A stretch of 64,000 bases of DNA from NCBI RefSeq assembly GCF_009727055.1, contig NC_052354.1, forward strand, positions 51,323,143 to 51,387,142, in the 5' to 3' direction. Shown here piece after piece: positions 21,481 to 32,254 of this stretch; position 1 is the first letter of the stretch, and each line of letters begins with the position of its first letter. Made by a program: the position numbers and the translations under genes. This stretch comes from Benincasa hispida (lineage: Eukaryota; Streptophyta; Magnoliopsida; Cucurbitales; Cucurbitaceae). The notes under the pieces are model-generated. The model saw only the letters and a program-made list of their open reading frames with translations. It ran no database searches and was not told the origin of the DNA.

Positions 21481-24150
21481 TGTCACACCCCTCCCGAGTC
21501 GATCCCTCAACCCGGAAGGAAGTGTGAACCCACAGATTTTAAGGATTTCTATTGTCTAGGATTTTATTTTTATACATATATTTCATTTTTAAACATAAAG
21601 CATAACCGTGTTGAGAATATTTACACAATACATTAACGTTTATCCATTTATACATTTACTACTATCATACGCCATCTTCCTTTTACTTGGGGGAATAAGG
21701 GCTTTCACATCTTTTAAATATCTAACGCATGCTTTGAATACATAAGTACTTAAACATGCTTTATAAACATTCTTTTAACTAGCATGCGTTACTAGCTCTT
21801 AAAACGTGATTTGGGGGGAGGGGGGAGGGGATTTAAAAAAAACATTTGAAAATCATGAACAAGAATGCTCAATGAGTGGTAAGTTTAAACTAAATAATAA
21901 CAATTTTTAAAAAATATCTTCTTGGAAAGCAACAACACAACATGAACCATCATCCAAACACATATACGTACAGACAATTTATGAAACTAGATTGGCATAA
22001 TCACGAAATCCAACAATACATAATAATTCCCATAGACTGGTTTGAGGAAACAATTTTCAGTACCCCAAACAACTCGTCGAATGTGCATATGTCGAAGATT
22101 CCTGCTAGATATACTCAGGTACATGGATAACCCAGCCGGATATACTGACAATTTTAGTCCAACGTCCACGAAGTATGCTAATAACATCCGGATACAATTT
22201 CTAGTTTCTAGTCAAACCAATAAGAATAAACATCCAAACCAAGACTTACATAGTAAATAGTCATCCCAACAAAAGAACAATAGTTATAATCCAAGAAAAC
22301 ATATATTTTTTATCATGCCAAATTTACCAAACTAGTACAAATATATAATACATCCAACCATTCAAAAATATAAACCACTCACCGTTTCTCCTAATCGATT
22401 TTTCAGAAAATTCTTTAACCAACTTCTTGTCCTATTTCTCCTGAATTTGAATTCACTCCCTTTCAAAGAATTTCTAAATTAGTTTATAATTCTTTCAATA
22501 ATCCCAATTTTATTCACAAATAACTTTAAAAGTTTAGAAAAACCAACTTACCTCCTAAAAATAGGCCTACCTTGTTCCAAAACAATTCGTTGAAGGTTAT
22601 TTTCGCAAATTGATGGGTGCTAGGCTGTAGGGTGGGTGCGTCTGGCGTGCAAGTGTGTTAGTACGCATGCAGCTAGGCGACAACACTTGCATAGGGCAGC
22701 GTTGGGTGACAAGATGCGCACAATGTGTGTTGGAATGCGTTTATGCCTTCGTTTGGATGCATCTAGCGGGGTGCACGCGCGAACACTTGCGCTGACAAGG
22801 ATGCGCGGTAGGGCTAAACGATAGGCCTACACGATCAGCCTATGCGATTAGTTGGCCACTAGACTTCCAACGCAAGCTCTTCTTTCTTCAACGCCTCAAT
22901 TGAGACGGCAGCCCGAGACCTTTCTCTACACTCCTTTTTAAGGACTTCCTTAATAACTTCACTCAAAAGGGCACGAGTTGATTGCGAGAGTTGATCATCT
23001 CAACCCATCCTATTTATCAGCGTCCCAAGTCCTTCCTAGCTTGTCACTCCAACTTAACTAGATGTCAATGTATCCTCAACTTGTGTTGCCCATGCCAACC
23101 CTTTGCAGTTTGCCACCTTGGTCTGCAAGTGTCTTCTTTTCCTTTAGCCAACGCTTCAGCTTTTCTTTGCACGCTCTCTTATGCGTCCACCTCAAATCTT
23201 TCCATTCTATCCTTAAATTTCCAACTGACAGCTCCTAGTTTCAATCCATCAAACTCTTAAGCTGGTGCATCACCCACCGTTTGTCCCTCAAATCACTGCT
23301 TAACAGCCCAAAGCCTTAGAATTTCTCAAAATTATAAAATAATTAAGTGCTTCCTCACTCACGTTTGATCCTTACTTGATGCGTGCTAGTCGCTGCTCGC
23401 TACACGATGGCCATTACTCGACGCACGATAGCTTCTATTTGGTGCACGATGGCCTTCATTGTATACTCATTCGCTTAACTCCTTCACCTAGGTTGTCGTT
23501 TAAATATGGTTGTCGCATACCATATATTTAAACGACAACCTTACACCTAGGCCATTCTTATGGAGCATGTAAGTGCACAGGAGGGTTCCCCAACCTTAAA
23601 TCAATCTAGCCATCGCATAGCTTCATCGCTCGCCTAGTGCTTTGCGTTCATCACTCAGTGCTCAAGCATGCATTTATTCTCCATGCAACGCCCTAACGCT
23701 CCACACTCGGTGCCTTGCGCCCTCGTTCGCGCGACTCCACGCGCACGATCGAGCGCTTATGCCTTGTGTTAATTGTCCTGCTTGTGTGCGCTTGTTAGCG
23801 CCTCTTGTACACTCGTTGCTCGGTGACCCTTCCTTGCTGCTTGATCACACAACGCCTATACCATGCGCTCAAACTTCCGCACATCACTTGTACGCATGCG
23901 TTAGGCTTAGCGTCTACCTTGCACCAACGCCCGATATACCTTGCCCACATGCATACTAACCTCACAAGTCCCTTAGCTGCCACATATCTTGTCCACGCCC
24001 AACGATATTCCAATACGTGATCAACCTACTCACACCAACACTTGGCCAGTGCCTTGGCACTCACACTTTGCTTTGCATCAATCTTTAATACCTATCACCA
24101 ACACATGGGACCTTCATGCGTTCACCTTATCAAGTAGCATATATCAACAC
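21481..24150. mobile_element. Unclassified repeat, LTR-like start
   Basis: Begins TGTCACACCCCTCCCGAGTC, a start shared by many plant LTR or LTR-like repeats, in an otherwise AT-rich setting. From 22,600 to 24,050 the DNA is GC-rich and full of degenerate 'gcgcacg', 'acgcatgc' and 'cgcttgc' phrases. Open frames there are composition-driven and show no domain. No matching second LTR was found within the window, so the limits are approximate. Confidence 0.35.
23491..23540. repeat. Near-perfect hairpin
   Basis: The arm GGTTGTCGTTTAAATATGG (23,491-23,509) is mirrored by CCATATATTTAAACGACAAC plus C (23,520-23,540) around a 10-base loop. One arm has two extra bases. CACCTAG flanks the left arm and recurs just past the right. 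Confidence 0.85.
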
Positions 24151-24729
24151 TAGATGTTTATATGTTTAAATATTTAGTAAAATTTATTTCTCAAAACCTT
24201 CACTTTCATAATTAGTCTTTTAGGTTAAAATTTTTAATTGACCAAGCTTTAATTACAAAAATAACATTTGAGGTTTCACAAGTATCCTTCCATAATTTAG
24301 GTTTATTGAATTTACCCTTCTAAGAACAATCTTTGTCAAATTTGCTCTACCAATAATTACATTATTTTGAAAAAAAATACAAGGTATTACTAGGATCATA
24401 AATCTCATGAGAAACAAAATATTAAAAGTCTCTCATTTCTTGAAAAACCAACGCATATTTGTTTGTTTGATTTTGTTTAGTTCAACAAATAACATCTATT
24501 ACTTATAAGGAATTGCTAGTGTAATTTTCATCATGAATAGGATAACACTTATTAATTATCTATTAGTTATGTTTTTTTTTTAAAATCATTGTTTTACCAT
24601 CCAAAATTTATATCATCACGAGGTAAAATATTTTTAATATCAAACAAATGCAAATGAACATGAACATTTGTGTAATATCTACCATGTTTATCTTTGTTAA
24701 AGCTATCAATATAATCATTTGATATCATT

Positions 24730-25326
24730 ATTGGAGGAAAAAATTTGAACCAATCACAAATCATCACGTCATTTATTAAATTAACAAGGAAATGCTAAAA
24801 TCAACAAATTTGGGACTAGTTAAGAGTCTGAGTCCCAAATTGGAATTGAAGGCAGATTCTGATGACGTCACGTGTTCCCGTCACGAACATTGGGTTGAGT
24901 AAAATTAATTTCGCCCAATTTGAGGTTATAATTTGGGCATTGGTCCAGTTACGTCCAAATATGGGCTTAATTTGGGCCTAAAATGTCAAAATGAGCCCAA
25001 ATCCAATTAATTGGGCCCAGAGGTCAAGCCCAAGTCTAATTAATAGGACAAAGGCTAGGCCCAAGTCAAATTGATAGGTCCCAAAGGTCAGACCCAAGCC
25101 CATGAATCCCATCAAAGAGCTCTATAAATAGAAGAGCTCTTCTCATTCCAAGGGACAACAATTCTACATTCAAAGAGTCCAGTGAGAATTAATGTTCGGT
25201 GCCTTTCTTCTATAAGTCAGCACATCCACCCAACCGAGAGAGAATCGCATCAAATCAACATCAACACCAACACCAAATCAAGTTCAACTCCACGAAATAC
25301 GTTTCTCCGAAAACCTCGTGTGAACA
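24730..25326 (+). mobile_element. Gypsy LTR (plus strand) with TATA box
   Basis: An LTR of about 600 bp ending ...CGTGTGAACA at 25,326, followed at once by a primer-site-like AATTGGCATGTCCAGTGGGA and a gag start. An inverted copy of the same LTR is at 26,702-27,380. Comparing the two fixes the ends, with the start near 24,730 approximate. A CTCTATAAATAG promoter element sits at 25,119-25,130, and the repeated phrase 'aggcccaagtc' fills the U3 part. Confidence 0.7.
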
Positions 25327-25387
25327 AATTGGCATGTCCAGTGGGACATCTCTACCTCTCATCTCTCTCAGCATCCAAACAAGAAAA

Positions 25388-25612
25388 ATGACACCAACGA
25401 AGATAGCATCTAGAGCTTCCTCCACAAACAGCTCATACACGGGACTCGTCACCCGTAGTCGCTCAAGGGAAGTTACGCAGGAGCAAGAGCAAAGCTCCTT
25501 CATCGCACACAACATTTTGAGGCAAATGACGGAGTCCCCACAAGGTGGGTTGTCATCAAGGAGAACCCCCTGTTTGACAACTCTACTTCCGCCTTCAACA
25601 ATCATTTTCACT
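25388..25612 (+). pseudogene. Gypsy gag N-terminal fragment, frameshifted
   Basis: The frame from ATG 25,388 (MTPTKIASRASSTNSSYTG, then LVTRSRSREVTQEQEQ) matches the opening of cucurbit-type Ty3/gypsy gag polyproteins. Near 25,555 the frame slips; the expected continuation (KENPLFDNSTSAFNNHF) is read in another frame up to about 25,610, then similarity ends. Only the first 75 or so residues of a much longer gag-pol remain. It sits 60 bp after the LTR and primer site, the correct place. Confidence 0.65.
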
Positions 25613-26701
25613 ATACAATATATCCTGGCTCGTCGAGGTTTTTGTAAAAAAATCGTTTGTTTGGTTATCTGATTTTTTCAAATTGGTCGTAAAATGGATT
25701 CTTTTAAATTGGTTATATTAAGATCTCCTAAAATTTAATAAATAAATAAATATATTTGAAATAGAATTTGATCACCATAAAGTTTCTTAGAATATTTAAT
25801 TCCAACAATCATAAATCGCTTACCCTCATACAACAACAAACTATTTTTTTTCATCCTTAAAAAACACATAACAATGTTTAAAATGTGAAAATATCGAGGT
25901 CTCAAATTTACAAAAATTTTAATGAAAATATCAATAAAATTATGATTTTGATGGATATTTTTGGTAAAATTAAAAAAATAAATTTAAATTAGTAAATAAA
26001 CATTTTATGATTTTTAAACAAATTAATATGTCAATGATTTATGTTATATTTATTTTAATGATATTTTGTTGTTTAATTATTATGTCGTATATTTTTTTAC
26101 GATATAATAGAAATAATGACTCACCTCTCATGTCGATGTCAAATTCACGAAGACGTGGGAATATCAATGAAAAATCGGTAGGTAGACAGAAATTTAATAC
26201 TATTGAAAGAAAAAAAGAAAAAAAAAAGAAAAGAAAACAGTGGTGCCAAAAGGAAAAAAAGAGTAATCATGGTGGGCTTTATTGAAAACATACACCCATC
26301 AAAAGGTCTAATGTTGTAAAAATTTAAAAAATGTAGGACAATTTTCTTATATACTTTTTTTTTTAAAAAAATAAATCTTATATACTATTTTTTTTTTAGT
26401 TTCTTTTTGTTATAAACAATGCTTAATTGCTCAAATGTCATCAAATTGAATAATTCTTCTAAATTTTGACAAAGTTATGTGTGTACTCTTCATTTTGTTG
26501 TTTGCTTAATTTTCTTTAATGAGCCTCAAAATTAACTTTAGAATTTCATTCTTTTCCAATTAAATTTGAGGACAAATATCAATTTAGATCCATAAATTTT
26601 GATAGTTGTATCAATTTAAATCATAAATTAATCGTTTTATCAATTTAAACATTGAACTTTCATAAATGTATCAATTTAAACCTCAAACTAATAATTGTAT
26701 C
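25613..26701. other. AT-rich DNA between inverted LTRs
   Basis: No gene recognised. The 92-codon frame at 26,007-26,285 ends in a lysine-rich low-complexity tail and is probably spurious. Confidence 0.5.
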
Positions 26702-27380
26702 TGTTCACACGAGGTTTTTGGGAACTTGTTTCGTGGAGTTGAACTTGTGTTGATGTTGATGTTGATTTGATTCGATGTGGTTTGACCTCTAATACTTGAT
26801 TCTTTGATTTTCCGCTTGATTTGAGGAAGCAGAACATGTGATATTCTTAGAGTTAAAGTTTTGGAAGAATGCTTGTATCACCAAAAAACTTCAGTCTTCA
26901 AGTGTGTTAGCTTTAGGAGTTAGAGTCTTTGATTATTGGGAGAATTCTCTCTAAGCCCTCTGGAGTGTGAAATTTCTGACCTTATAAATGACGAGAAACC
27001 CTTTATTTATAGAGTTTCCTGGTGGGCTTCGTGGGCTTGGGCTTAGTTGATTCATGCCTGGCTCTTGCGCTCAATTAATTGGATTTGGGGCTAATTTGAC
27101 ACTTGTTTCAAATTAAGGCCTTTTTTTTTTTTTTTTTTACTCAATTGGACTTTAGGCCAAATAGAAAATATCAAATTGAACCAAATTAATTTTATTCAAT
27201 CCAACGGTCATGATGAAAACAAGTTGCATCATCGAAACTCGCCAAATTATGTCTTCAACTTCAATTTAGGACACATTTCAACTTCTAATTAGTCCCAAGT
27301 TTGATGCTTTGTAATATTGTCATTAATTAGAGAAATGACGTGACAATTTGTGATTAAACCAAAATTTTCATGCAACAAAT
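26702..27380 (-). mobile_element. Gypsy LTR (minus strand), inverted relative to 24,730-25,326
   Basis: The reverse complement reads TGTTGCATGAAAATTTTGG at about 27,380 and ends CTCGTGTGAACA at 26,702. It matches the plus-strand LTR at 24,730-25,326 along its length, including the TATA region and the 'caactccacgaaa' end. No primer site or gag follows it, so it is a solo or truncated LTR. Confidence 0.7.
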
Positions 27381-27459
27381 GCCCATTTTCGAGATTTTAT
27401 TCACTTATATAGGTGGATGAATCTCAAAAAAGATAAAGGTGGAATCAAAATTCAAATTT

Positions 27460-28417
27460 ATTTGTTCTTGAATTTGACCTCATGTGATATGTTAGTCAAA
27501 TTATGAATTTAGTACATAAGTTTAATTAGAATTTTGGGATAAACTTTGGAATATGACCAAATTTTAACTAGAGATAAATTTTAAATACTATCTACAATCA
27601 CTTTTGATTTGAAGATAAGAACTTAATAATTTGAATTTGGGACAAAATTTGAAAAATGACCAAATTTTAATTCGAGAAAAATAGAAATCCTCAAATTTTA
27701 ACTTGACTTGAGAATTCAAACTTGAAGTATGAGATAAAATTTGGAATATGACCAAATTTTATTTGAGATAATTTAAAATTTAATTTGACTTGGGGATAAA
27801 AGCTTAAGCTTGGATAATTTGAACCGATAAAATTTGGAATATGACCAAATATTAAATTGAGATTTTAACCTCAATTTGATTTAGATTGAGGATAAAAGCT
27901 AAACTTGATTTGAATTTGAGATAAAATTTGGAATACGACCAAATATAATTTGAGACTTTACCTCCCAATTTGATTTGGATTGAGGATAAAAGCTATTTAA
28001 ATTTGAGATAAATTTTGGAAAATTTTGGTTTGAGATTTTTTTCCCATTTTGATTTGGATTGAGGATAAAAGCTAAACTTCATTTGAAATAAGAATATGAC
28101 TTTGGGGATAGAAGGCCGAATTTGGATGATTTGAATTTGGGATAAAATTTAAAATATGGCCAGATTTTAATTTGAGATTTTATCAACAATTTAAATTCAA
28201 AGGTGAACAATTTGAATTTAGGATAAAATTTGGGATATAGCCAAATTTTAATTTGAAAAAAAATCAAGTTCTATCTCCAATTTAATTTGATTTGAAGATA
28301 AAAAAAATTAATTAAAAAAAATAATGTGAACTAGAAATAAGTTTTAGAATATGCTCCAAATTTGAATTTGAATAAAATAGATTTTGACACCTCTAACATT
28401 TGATTTCAAGCTAATCC
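27460..28417. repeat. Degenerate tandem repeats, unit about 60-100 bp
   Basis: Variants of 'gataaaatttggaatatgac' + 'caaattttaatttgag' and 'ttgatttggattgaggataa' + 'aagct' recur about a dozen times. No stable frame. It directly borders the left end of the Mutator-like element. Confidence 0.7.
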
Positions 28418-28426
28418 ATTTGAATT

Positions 28427-28780
28427 GGGTTATTTAGATAGGGGGTGGTTTTGAAAGTTAATAGGGGAAAATGGGTGGTTTCCAACTTAATTAGGGAAAA
28501 GGGATAGGTTTTTTGTCCCCATCCGAACGCACCTCTTGAAGAGACGCATTCGGGAATATTTTATTATTTTTTTAGCCCTGTACGTCGCATTTAAAAAATA
28601 AATAAATAAACTGGTCATTCGGGAAAATTTTATTATTTTCCCCCGTACGCCGCATTAATGGGTCTATTGAACACGATCGTTTATTAATCGTTTAGTAAAT
28701 TACTATGTGATCGTTTAGTAAATTATATACGACCGCTTAGTAATTTATACACAATCGCTTAATAATTTATATGTATTGTA
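28427..28780. repeat. MULE left terminal inverted repeat
   Basis: Pairs with about 36,540-36,897. It includes the hairpin at 28,523-28,553 and the beginning of the CGATCG array. A short duplicated piece ('cattcgggaa' ... 'ttttattattttccc') near 28,615 makes this arm longer than the right one. Confidence 0.8.
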
Positions 28781-29745
28781 CAATATGTAATTTTAGCACA
28801 AATATATCTAAACGATCGCTTAGTTATTTATTTGCTTAGTTAAATGTACAACACCAATTGTATTCTACAAATTTAGCACAAATTTATCTAAATAAAAACT
28901 AAACGATCGTATAACAGTTAGGTAAACGATTTCTTAGTATTATCTAAATGATCGCTTAACAAAACCTAAGTGATCGCTTAGTATTGGCCAAACGATCGCT
29001 TTATAAATTAGTACACGATCGCGTAATGGACATCTAAACGACCGCTTTGTATTAGCTAAACCATCACTTAGTATTATCTAAACGATCGCTTAACAAAACC
29101 TAAACGATCGCTTAGTATTAGCTAAACCATCACTTAGTATTATCTAAATGATCGCTTAACAAAACCTAAACGATTGCTTAGTATTATCTAAACGATTGAA
29201 TAAAAACCCTAAGCGATCACTTTATAAATTAGTACACGATCGCGTAATAGATATCTAAACGATCGCTAACAGTTAGTTAAACGATCGCTTAGTATTATCT
29301 AAACGATTGCTTATTATTAGCCAAACGATCGCATAATGGATATCGAAACGATCGCGGAATAGTTAGCTAAACGATTGCTTAGTATTCTCTAAATGACCGC
29401 TTAACAAAACCTAAACGATTGCTTAGTATTATCTAAATGATCAAATAACAAAACCTAAGTAATCGTTTAGTATTAACCAAATGATTGCTTTATAAATTAG
29501 TACACGATCATGTAATAGATATCTAAATGATCGCTTAGTATTAGCTAAATGATCCCTTAGTACCTCCGATCGCTTAGTAATATTTATCTGATCGCTCAGT
29601 ATTCTCTCTGATCACTTAGTAATATCTATCCGATCGCTTAGTATTCTCTCCGATCGCTTAATATTCTCTCCGATCGCTTAGTAATATCTATCCGATCGCT
29701 TAATATTCTCTATCCGATCGCTTAGTAATATCTATGATTGATTTG
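28668..29745. repeat. CGATCG-type array (left, about 1.1 kb)
   Basis: About 35-40 degenerate units of the form (C)TAAACGATCGCTTAGTATTA, spaced about 24-36 bp, with variants CGATTG, TGATCG and CCGATCG. It does not have the even spacing and unique spacers of a CRISPR array. It lies in the subterminal DNA of the MULE. Confidence 0.85.
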
Positions 29746-29962
29746 ATAGTAATATTGTTATTTTGAGATTAAGAAATTTCTATGATTGATTTGATATACT
29801 CGATATTAATTTTTAATTTCAAATTATTATTTTTGTTTAAAGTTGTTAGAAACTTATGCAAAAATATAGATATTAACTTTCGACTATTGTAAATAATTGA
29901 ATTTCAAGTGCATTTTCATAATTGAATTTCATTAATAAATTTAATCATATGTACAATGTTCT

Positions 29963-31979
29963 TTATTCACGACTGGAAGAAGATCCTCTATTACGCCTAG
30001 ATCGATCATATTGAGTGACATAGTGTCCACGATCGCCACGCCCTCTTACACTTAGTGGTTGACTTTCCTTTGGAAAATGTATACCCTCACTATGTTGTCG
30101 ATATATAACATACTGGTCATGGATATTTGGATGGACATGTGAAGTTTGTCTTTCTTCCATGCTTAGTGTACTAAAGTTTGCTGGAAAAAAACCAAATGTT
30201 GAGGGAGAGGACATCATGGAAGTGTATTGATTGACTGACGTTGTTGGATATTCATTCCGAACATTAGGTTGAATAGAAACATCCTCATGTCTTGTTGAAT
30301 CACCTTGTTCTTCCATTGAAACGTCACCCTTGAAATATCACACTCAATATATCGAGGTGAGTCTACGCAAGGCTCTTTGAGCAGATATTGGCAAATTTAG
30401 AAGCTCGGCCTGAAAAAGAATTGAATAACAAGTTAATGACTTTAAAATTTATTTTGGTGTGCAATGAAGAAATAAAATCAAACAATCATAGTAAACAATA
30501 AACTCATACCATCAAGTGATAGGATGCTCCTGCTGTAGTTATGTATCGTCTGCTCACGGTGGAATACCATTCAATATATCCAGGTTCGATACCTACACCA
30601 TTCTTAATAGGAGGTCCATTAACAACCAAATTGTGTCGATTTTCCCAGATTGTAATTTGAGGAGCCAAATATGCAATCCAGTCGCCCTCATGCCTGCCCC
30701 TTAGATCGTGTGAATGAAGTCGGGCATCTGTGTTGCAAGGTTGAGGAATTTTTTGTAACATCCTAAATTAACGCATCACACGATCTGGGTGATACCACTC
30801 CACAACGAAGAAGCATATGAGTGGACATCTGGATGTCCATATCTCATTGCCATCGAGACAGTATGGCGGCAATAGTTGAATCAGATGATTATATGGCTCC
30901 CAAATAATCTGCATGTATATGTGTCAAAAAAAGAATTAACCAGAAGATTGAAACATTATGAATATATGATATATGAATGAATAAAATATTTTGGTTACGC
31001 ATATGTGTATCGAGTATGTGCCTATATTATACTAGAATATGCGTAGGTGCTCTAATTACAGAATAGTTGTCATTATATCTACAACAATCAGAAGTTAAAT
31101 TTTAGCTATTAGTATTTTCATAATGAAAACAGCAATAATGAGGTAAATATGATTACTTTACTGCAAATGGTATATCGCCTATGTTATGCTCGTATCTATG
31201 GAGTCGTTGAGGCGCTAGAAGAGGAAATCGATCCCATGCCCAAATTTGTAGCAATAAAAGTGGGCCTACAATGTATTTTCCATCTATAACTGCACCCTTG
31301 CATAATTGTCTATACAACCATGCAAGACATCTAACACCCCAACTGTAAGTCCCGGCAACATCAAAATCCACCAAGAGAGGAAGATACATCAGATGCACTC
31401 TACTGTTGAATTTGTCAGGAAATACCAATCATCCAATCAACGTGAGAATATATGCTCGAGCATATCGTTGCAGGCCCTCTTCATTTGCATGGTCTGGTAG
31501 ATGGGCGAAGTTGTTAAATTGATCTAACCATGGCAGGCTTAGACGGCCTCCCTTAAGAACGGTGTCATTCATGGTTACGCCTAAGAGAATGGCACAAATT
31601 TGTTCCCAGTCATAATTTAGAGACCCGATCAATGGTCTTCCATTAATCGGGAGTCCAAATTGGATGGCTATTGAAATGTAATTGTACACTCCCCATGCAA
31701 CATGTGGAAAGTGTGTGTCTTCTGGCGCCATCGTTCCACTAATGTCGTTATTAGATGCCAGTCTAGTTGTATAAATTTTATACAAGAGACTTCATCGAAA
31801 ACTCGTAAATAGTTTAATATACGAGGGTCTGGGTTCTTCTGTTTACGAATAACAACCTCTTTTTGCCGACAATGCATTGCATCGATATGCTCATCTTCCC
31901 AAACAACCTCAGATCTATGATTGCGCTGTAAGTACAAAATCGAGTCGTTGTATGGCCCTGTGGTAACACCCCCATCCAT
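29963..31979 (-). pseudogene. Plant mobile domain (PMD) protein, captured in the MULE, decayed
   Basis: Resembles the PMD family (MAIN/MAIL1-like proteins, often mislabelled 'phosphatase 7 long form homolog'). The read starts at ATG 31,979 (MDGGVTTGPYND). Block 1 carries LERWRQKTHTFHM-type text (here VERWRQKTHTFHMLHGE) and, after a frame change near 31,670, FGLPINGRPLIGS, GGRLSLPWL and ILTLIG. An in-frame TGA near 31,427 precedes VFPDKFNSRVHLMYLPLL and WGVRCLAWLYRQLC, ending at a likely donor near 31,155. Block 2 (30,910-30,510) has LLPPYC, WTSRCPLICFFVVEWYHPDR, an in-frame TAA near 30,772, then PQPC and a closing WYSTVSRRYI. A Q/S-rich tail ends at 29,963. At least one frameshift and two stops make it non-functional. 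Confidence 0.75.
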
Positions 31980-32254
31980 CTGATCCCATAAAAACAATAT
32001 TAAATTTAGTAAAAATCAATGTGATTACAATAAACAAATATAATGTCAGTTAATAAAGAATACACCCTTCATTGTATAAATACAATGACAATTAATAAAG
32101 AATATACTTTTCATTGTATAAATACAATTAATAAATACAATGACAATTAATAAAAAATACACCCTTCATTGTATAAATACAATCAATTAATAAAGAATAA
32201 ATAAGTAAATGAAGTTACAATCAATTAAATACAATGAGAATTAAAAATAAATAA

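Noticed and set aside
22636..24020. Several frames of 60-105 codons in GC-rich DNA
   Set aside because: Overlapping on both strands, biased composition, no domain; probably repeat DNA.
28668..29745. CRISPR-like array of repeated CGATCG units
   Set aside because: Spacing and sequence of the units vary, spacers are not unique, and the DNA is eukaryotic; it is a degenerate satellite in a MULE.
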